A program made the translations under genes and the position numbers. Of a stretch of 64,000 nt of DNA, positions 58,701-64,000 are shown piece after piece. Source of the DNA: Ciona savignyi (lineage: Eukaryota > Chordata > Ascidiacea > Phlebobranchia > Cionidae); contig CH002812.1 of assembly GCA_000149265.1 (NCBI GenBank), positions 37,226-101,225 of the forward strand. The letters run 5' to 3'. How positions within the stretch are numbered: position 1 is the stretch's first letter; the number at the start of each line of letters is the position of its first letter. Below the pieces are notes generated by a model. The model was not told the DNA's origin. It saw only the letters and a program-made list of their open reading frames with translations, and ran no database searches.

Positions 58701-61700
58701 GGCATTTTTAAAGTTTTTAAAATTTTTTCGCTTCCAGGTCGAACGACGCTGCTTATCGCTCACCGATTGTCCACGATCCGGAACTCGGACAAAATCATCG
58801 GATTCCATGAAGGCAGATCGATGGAGCAAGGAAGCCACGAGGAATTGTTGAAAGTCGAAAATGGAATTTATCAGAACCTCGTGCATATGCAGAGCTACAG
58901 TGCAGATGGGGACGCAGAGCATGGTGATTGCTTTTTAACCAACTACAATAAATATAAATGATCAAGAATACCACACAGCAGTTAAAATATTTAGCTTTTT
59001 TGTTTTTTCAGACATTCTTCCTGACGAATTACCTCAGAAAATTTCGACGAGTAAGTTTTTGAGCAACTTTCTATTCATATTTATTTGTAAATATGGTATT
59101 TATTTAAAAAACAAAATTCTCCAGATACTTTAATTTTATTAATTATTAGTTTACATCAGTTTAATTTGCATATGTAAAAAGTATATACCCTGTAAACTTG
59201 AATTCTATTAGTTCTAATCCTTGATTCCATGATCCACTGTAAAAAGTTTAAAAAAATTTAGTTTTAATACTGGAATTTTTAGTTTTTTTTTACACCATAA
59301 AGTTTGTTCAAAAAAAATCTTTAAAGTAAAATTGGTGCCAGATCAGAACTAGATTTACGAAAGAAATTACTATCATTCCAATGTTATACTTCTATATTCC
59401 GTAGAACGTCCAAAATCACTCCGTCGAGTAGTCAGTGTGACAAGCGGAAAATCCGACGATGAAATAAAGGAAGAGGAAGAAGAAGAAGAGGAGGAGCTTC
59501 CGGACTTCTCCTTCACACGAGTTGTCGGGATGAACAAACCTGAAACCTTGTACATCCTTCGTGAGTCACATGCCTCTTTTACGTTTGGCTGTTTATCTTT
59601 CACAATATTGTTATCTGTGGTATTATCACTTTAAACCAGCATTTTTAAAGACCTTTTTATCATTTTTTTGGTTAATTTTGCGTGTGCATATTTGTAAATG
59701 TCCCTTTAGCACTGCTACCACACTACCATCTTTTACCAGCACTTCAATGTATTTCTTTACCCCTAACAGTTGGTTGCTTAGCTGCTGCAGTGAACGGGGG
59801 CATTCAACCTGTGTTTGCCATTCTCTTCTCTGAGATTCTAGGAGCGTTTGGCGGTCCGATCGCGGAGCAAGATCGTCTGATCACCTTGTATTCCCTCCTC
59901 TTTGTGGCTATCGGTGCGACCGCTTTGGTTGCTAACGTTGTTCAGGTGAGCGTCTGATGATGTTTATGGGTGGGGATGAGGTAGGTTTGTATTCTTTGGG
60001 TAGTCAAGTGGTCAGTGCCCCCTCGGTTAGTGAAGTCTACTCGGTCATTGAGGTCCCCTAGGTCGGTTGGGTAGGTTGATTGGTCATTGACCGCTTGGGT
60101 CAATATTGTCCCAGGGGTCATAAGAGTCGGTGCCCCCATGCTGTTAAAATAGTGGTCAAACTATCAGGAGAATAAAGTTTGTATCCCCGGGTGGTTAATA
60201 ACATGGTAATCACTAAATCGAATTTCTTTGTGGCAACAGGTTGCTAAAGTAGTTGCAGTGATTATTATTTTATCTTGGTTTCAATTCTATTTTAATTTGA
60301 TTAACCTGATCCGGGCAAATCGAAATCTAAACCTTCTTCAAAACAAACCATATGGCACTACCCATGAATAATATGTATAATGGCAGTATAAACCTACATG
60401 ACAACATGTTAAATCGACCAATACTAAAAATTTCCAGGCGTCCTCGTTTGCGAAATCCGGTGAAGAACTGACATCTCGACTACGAGCGATGGGGTTCAAG
60501 GCGATGCTAAGGCAGGAGATCGGATATTTTGACGACCATTTTAACAGCACTGGAGCACTGACCACTCGACTTGCCACCGATGCGTCCAAGGTGCAGGGAT
60601 GCACTGGGGTCAGAGCTGGTACAATGATTCAAAGCGTTTGTGCTCTCGGTAAGTTGGATTTTCGCTTTAGGAAAAAATAAGCTCTTCAGCTGCGTCTTTG
60701 ATTGTGCGATTTTTCAGCTATTTTAAATTAATGCATAAAATTAAAAAAAAAAATTAAATAGGTGTATCATCGCAACTTTTGTAGGTTGAAACTCTTGTGG
60801 ATTAAAACTTTTTTGATTGCAACTCGAATTCTATGTGCACCTTGTATTTTTTCAATATGATGAAATTAAATCATTTCCTTCACTTGTGCAGGTGTGGCAC
60901 TCGGAATAGCATTTGCGTATGGCTGGCAGCTCACACTTCTCACATTGGCCTTCGTCCCTTTCATGGCTATCGCTGGCATGTTACAGATGAAAGTACTAAC
61001 TGGCCAGGTGAGCCACTTTCTATTGTCCGGAATAACGTAACTTTTGGTGGTGGGTTTCGATTCAATCGCACCTTTTTTCTCAGCATTGCTAAGCCTGCAA
61101 AGTGTTTCAGAACAACATTGTATGATATGACATGTTTATCTCTGTGAATGGAAAAATCAGAGGTTTAACACGCAGGCAATCGTCAGTTTACCTCACTCCC
61201 ACCGTGTGATTACCGGAAATATTTCAAAGTGCTGTGTATGATCAAGACGTACCTCAGGCACTAACCCACCAAGCTTACTCAGTCGTACATATTGAACTGG
61301 TTTGAAACGTAAATTATTTCAATCAAAACAACTAATCCACCTTCCAAAGGCTGGTGCGGAATCGAAAGCATTCGAAGAAGCGGGGAGCATCGCCACGGAA
61401 GTGACGCTCAACGTCCGCACAGTCGCGTCACTCACACGGGAAACCATGTTTTATGAAAAATACAGGGACGCGTTGATTCTACCTCAAAAGTAAGTGTGTT
61501 GTGGTAATTTATTTGGATTGCTTAATAAGCGCAATAATGACAATATGGAGCATATTAGCAACTGAGTTTTGTGGAAGCAGAAAAATGATAAAATGCCACC
61601 TTTAATGGGGTTTTGAATGAAAAGTGGTGTTACTAGTCATAGAAAGTCATCATAAATACTCGAGTATTGTTTCTTGATTAAATCAATAAAATATTTTTTA

Positions 61701-64000
61701 GAATATTTTAGTTTACGTAGTAATTTGCAACCCCATAATTAGATAAAGTGATTACCTTGTGTCCATAATCAGACCATAGTTAAACAAAAAAGCATTAAGT
61801 CAGAATAATAATTTTCATTTTCTGCAACATTTCGGAATGTTATTTAATTTTGTTTCTATATTTTTGGAAACTGTTTATTTTACACCTAATAATAGTGAGA
61901 ATGTAGAAAAACTTTTGTAATCAAGGTCATTTTGGGACAATCTTAAAACTCTGTACATTATGCTTTAAAAATTATTTTAAAAATTCTTTTATATCTAGCT
62001 TTTAATTGATTTATGTGAAACCGCTATACTGAGACAGCAAAAGTTAAGTGCCTTTTAAAAATGTACCACAGTATATTGATCGGACTTTCTGCCATCCAGG
62101 AAATCGGTTCGAAAAGCTCACGTGTACGGCATCACGTTCGGTTTCTCCCAGTGCATCGTGTTCTTCGCATATGCCGCGACCTTTAGATTTGGAGCCTGGC
62201 TTGTGGAGGAAAATCTCATGACCTTTAACAATGTTTTTAAGTGAGTACGGCAGTGTTTCTCAACCTTTTTATGCTTGCACCTTCCCAAAGAGGGAACAGA
62301 TTGACCTATTTTATTTCTTTTTAGCAATCGTGGTTAGGTCTTTTAAATGACATAGTAAGGGCAAAACAGTGCTCCTAACTTTTGTTTAAAAATTGCGGCC
62401 AAATGCTTCTGCGTATTAACATACGTTAAATGGTTCGTAATAAAGCTGGCATTGGTTTTAAACTGAAAATACCTTGTCCCCACACTTTTCAAAGTTATTC
62501 AAAAAATTCATGTAGTGTAATTATTAATCAATCCAAAGTTATTACAATGCGTCACAAATTCATAACCGCAAATCGAACCCAATCATCAAAATCTCCTTAT
62601 TCTCGCAGGGTCTTGATGGCGGTCATATTCGGGGCGTTCGCAGTGGGTCAGACGAGTTCGTTCGCACCCGACTATGCCGCAGCCAAGATTGCAGCCACAC
62701 GCTTGTTCAAACTGCTTGATAAGGTTCCAACCATCGACAGCGAAAATAAATCTGGAGACAAACCGGTACGTGTGAAAATAAGCTTCTGATGAAATCTGTT
62801 CTATTTTTTTATTATGCCACATCAAGTATGTTGTAGCTGTGCAAAAAGTTTAGTTAAAACCCGTACATAAGTTAAGTAAGTTACAATACCTAAGCTGTAA
62901 CATAAGTTGTGTAATTGTAGCAAGCATACGTATACCTGCAGATTTAATCCTATATTAAGTAATTTTACAAATACGATCAGTGTCCGAAAACCCACGCAAA
63001 ATTGTATTTACCCCAACATAAAGATTAATACTTGTAAGAACCCAACGATTTTTTTGGCAAAGTTGTTTTGTTGATGTAAAAGAGAAACTGTTATTATCTT
63101 TCTGCTTACTTAATTGCCTGTTGACTTTTTTTTAACGATCGTATGATCGTCCGACTGAAAGCGTAAAAGTCGTCTGTTTTTCCAGAAAACCACCGAAGGC
63201 AACGTCGACTTCAACTCCATCAAGTTCTTCTACCCAACTCGACCAGACGTGCAAGTTCTTAAAGGATTAACGAACGCAATCAAACAAGGTCAAACTGTTG
63301 CGTTGGTCGGTCAGAGTGGTTGTGGAAAGTCGACTTGTATCCAACTGCTCGAACGCTTCTATGATCCTGTCGAAGGCACTGTGGTATGTGATATTTAATA
63401 TACATTACCGTAAATGTCAGCAGCAGCCTAAAGTCAACAGTGCCAAAGACGAGAAGTTTATACAATTTGTTCAATATTTTTAATTTGGTTTTGACTGGTG
63501 TTTTATTTGGGTTACACGCATTTATTACTGCCACGATCGCTACAGTTGCTTTATTCCATTGTGAATAATTAAGGTTTATTAGTTTATTTTAACTTCTCTC
63601 TCGGGAAGTTATGAACCTTAGAAGTTCACTGCTGTGCTATTTAAAGTACAAGCTAAAACTTCTGAAGAATGCACAGTTTGCTTTAATGTATATATTGTAC
63701 TAGATCTTTAATGTTTATATTGTATTTGTTATAGATCTTTAACGTTTATATTATTGTATTTCCTGTGCAAAGTAAGAAACTGTTGGGGGTAGAGTAGGGG
63801 CGTGGTTAATTTTTTTTAAATTTTCCTACCCATCCACAGAGCTTGGATGGAAAGAACACGCAGGAGCTGCAGATCACGTGGTTGCGTTCGCAGATGGGCA
63901 TCGTATCTCAAGAACCGGTTTTGTTCGACCGTTCCATCGCCGACAACATCCGGTACGGCGACAACTCGCGACACGCTTCGTTGGAAGAGGTTATCGCTGC
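46752..64000 (+). CDS. ABCB-type full transporter (P-glycoprotein/MDR-like), 3' end beyond the window
   Basis: Full-size ABCB proteins export lipophilic compounds or lipids across membranes using ATP. Exons: 46752-46867, 49603-49686, 49918-49987, 50175-50380, 52488-52599, 53151-53284, 54055-54226, 54907-55031, 55845-56058, 56591-56773, 57062-57178, 57438-57650, 58303-58483, 58738-58923, 59012-59050, 59405-59560, 59770-59945, 60438-60648, 60892-61007, 61350-61489, 62100-62240, 62609-62766, 63186-63383 and 63840 to the window end. All phases join, giving about 1,203 codons. TMD1 runs from [16 protein letters not shown] to SLGQ. NBD1 has Walker [11 protein letters not shown]-loop GVVSQEP, signature [14 protein letters not shown], Walker [13 protein letters not shown] and H-loop IAHRLST. 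An acidic linker with nine consecutive Glu follows, then TMD2. NBD2 has Walker [10 protein letters not shown] and Q-loop GIVSQEP; its signature and Walker B lie outside. Residues such as [19 protein letters not shown] and [10 protein letters not shown] match ABCB1/4/11 closely. Orthology within ABCB is not decided. Confidence 0.96.
49603..49686 (+). CDS. Possible cassette exon of the ABCB gene (28 codons)
   Basis: An 84-base exon candidate between a TAATTAG acceptor and a GGGTTGGT donor. It is phase 2 at both ends, so including or skipping it keeps the frame between exons 46752-46867 and 49918-49987. It encodes an acidic N-terminal segment with [19 protein letters not shown]. It also contains an in-frame ATG, so it could alternatively be an internal first coding exon. 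Confidence 0.6.
51219..52301. mobile_element. Non-autonomous piggyBac-like element, 1.08 kb
   Basis: TTAA duplications flank it (51215-51218 and 52302-52305). The left terminus CTCTTTCCCTCCC pairs with the right GGGAGTGAAAGAG (one mismatch). Just inside the left end is a 24-bp perfect palindrome centred near 51243 (CAACTCGCCATA and its complement). TTAA target and CYTTTNNCTCCC-like ends fit the piggyBac superfamily; Kolobok is an alternative. No transposase was found. It lies in the ABCB intron between 50380 and 52488. Confidence 0.82.
56515..56575 (+). mobile_element. tRNA-derived SINE tail fragment, family A
   Basis: TTGCGTTTTCCAATTCACAAGG, GATAAACCTGAATATCCCATCC; immediately upstream of the ABCB exon 56591-56773, so the acceptor region overlaps SINE-derived DNA. 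Confidence 0.6.
61120..61290 (-). mobile_element. tRNA-derived SINE, family A
   Basis: GACATGTTTATCTCTGTGAATGG, GGCAATCGTCAGTTTACCTC, GATTACCGGAAATATTTCA, and a shortened head. In the ABCB intron before exon 61350-61489. Confidence 0.7.

Overview
The window is eukaryotic nuclear DNA from an animal, most likely an ascidian tunicate of the Ciona type. It is AT-rich, its genes have many small exons and mostly short introns, tRNA-derived SINEs are dense, and the encoded proteins are clearly metazoan. The species cannot be fixed from the sequence. A run of exactly 100 Ns (16069-16168) marks a draft-assembly gap.

Layout. Positions 1-2224 hold part of a ~325-bp tandem-repeat element and otherwise no gene. 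Positions 2225-5919 (minus strand) carry exons of an unrecognised multi-pass membrane protein, interrupted by a SINE and a 55-bp minisatellite. Positions 6478-14436 (plus) hold 19 exons of WASHC5 (strumpellin, WASH complex); the N-terminal ~320 residues are not in the window. Positions 14845-18430 (minus) hold POLR3F (RNA polymerase III subunit RPC6), convergent with WASHC5, with one stretch lost in the gap. Positions 19234-21270 (minus) hold an intronless LETM1 coding region (mitochondrial inner-membrane ion exchange). Positions 22816-25870 are a 3-kb DNA transposon with long inverted repeats and a decayed MADF/Myb-SANT-like gene. Positions 29653-34981 (minus) hold a seven-exon aminergic-type rhodopsin-family GPCR. 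Positions 46752-64000 (plus) hold 24 exons of an ABCB-type (P-glycoprotein/MDR) full transporter, cut by the window end inside the second nucleotide-binding domain.

Between and inside the genes lies a rich mobile-element layer. Family A SINEs (at least 20 copies or pieces) and family B SINEs (five) have tRNA-like heads. There are two non-autonomous elements with 8-bp target duplications (hAT-like), one with TTAA duplications (piggyBac-like), one flanked by TA, and the satellite-like element at two loci. The stretches 27.0-29.6 kb and 35.0-46.7 kb contain no gene I can support.

The genes do not form one pathway; they are housekeeping and signalling genes that happen to be neighbours. I saw no evidence of a new multi-gene system. 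The most unusual items are the GPCR (NRY in place of DRY, Glu at 7.39), the compound-inverted-repeat transposon, the hAT-like element built around telomere-like repeats, and the unidentified membrane protein gene. Exon borders were read by eye from GT/AG sites, reading phase and remembered family sequences; no alignment was run.
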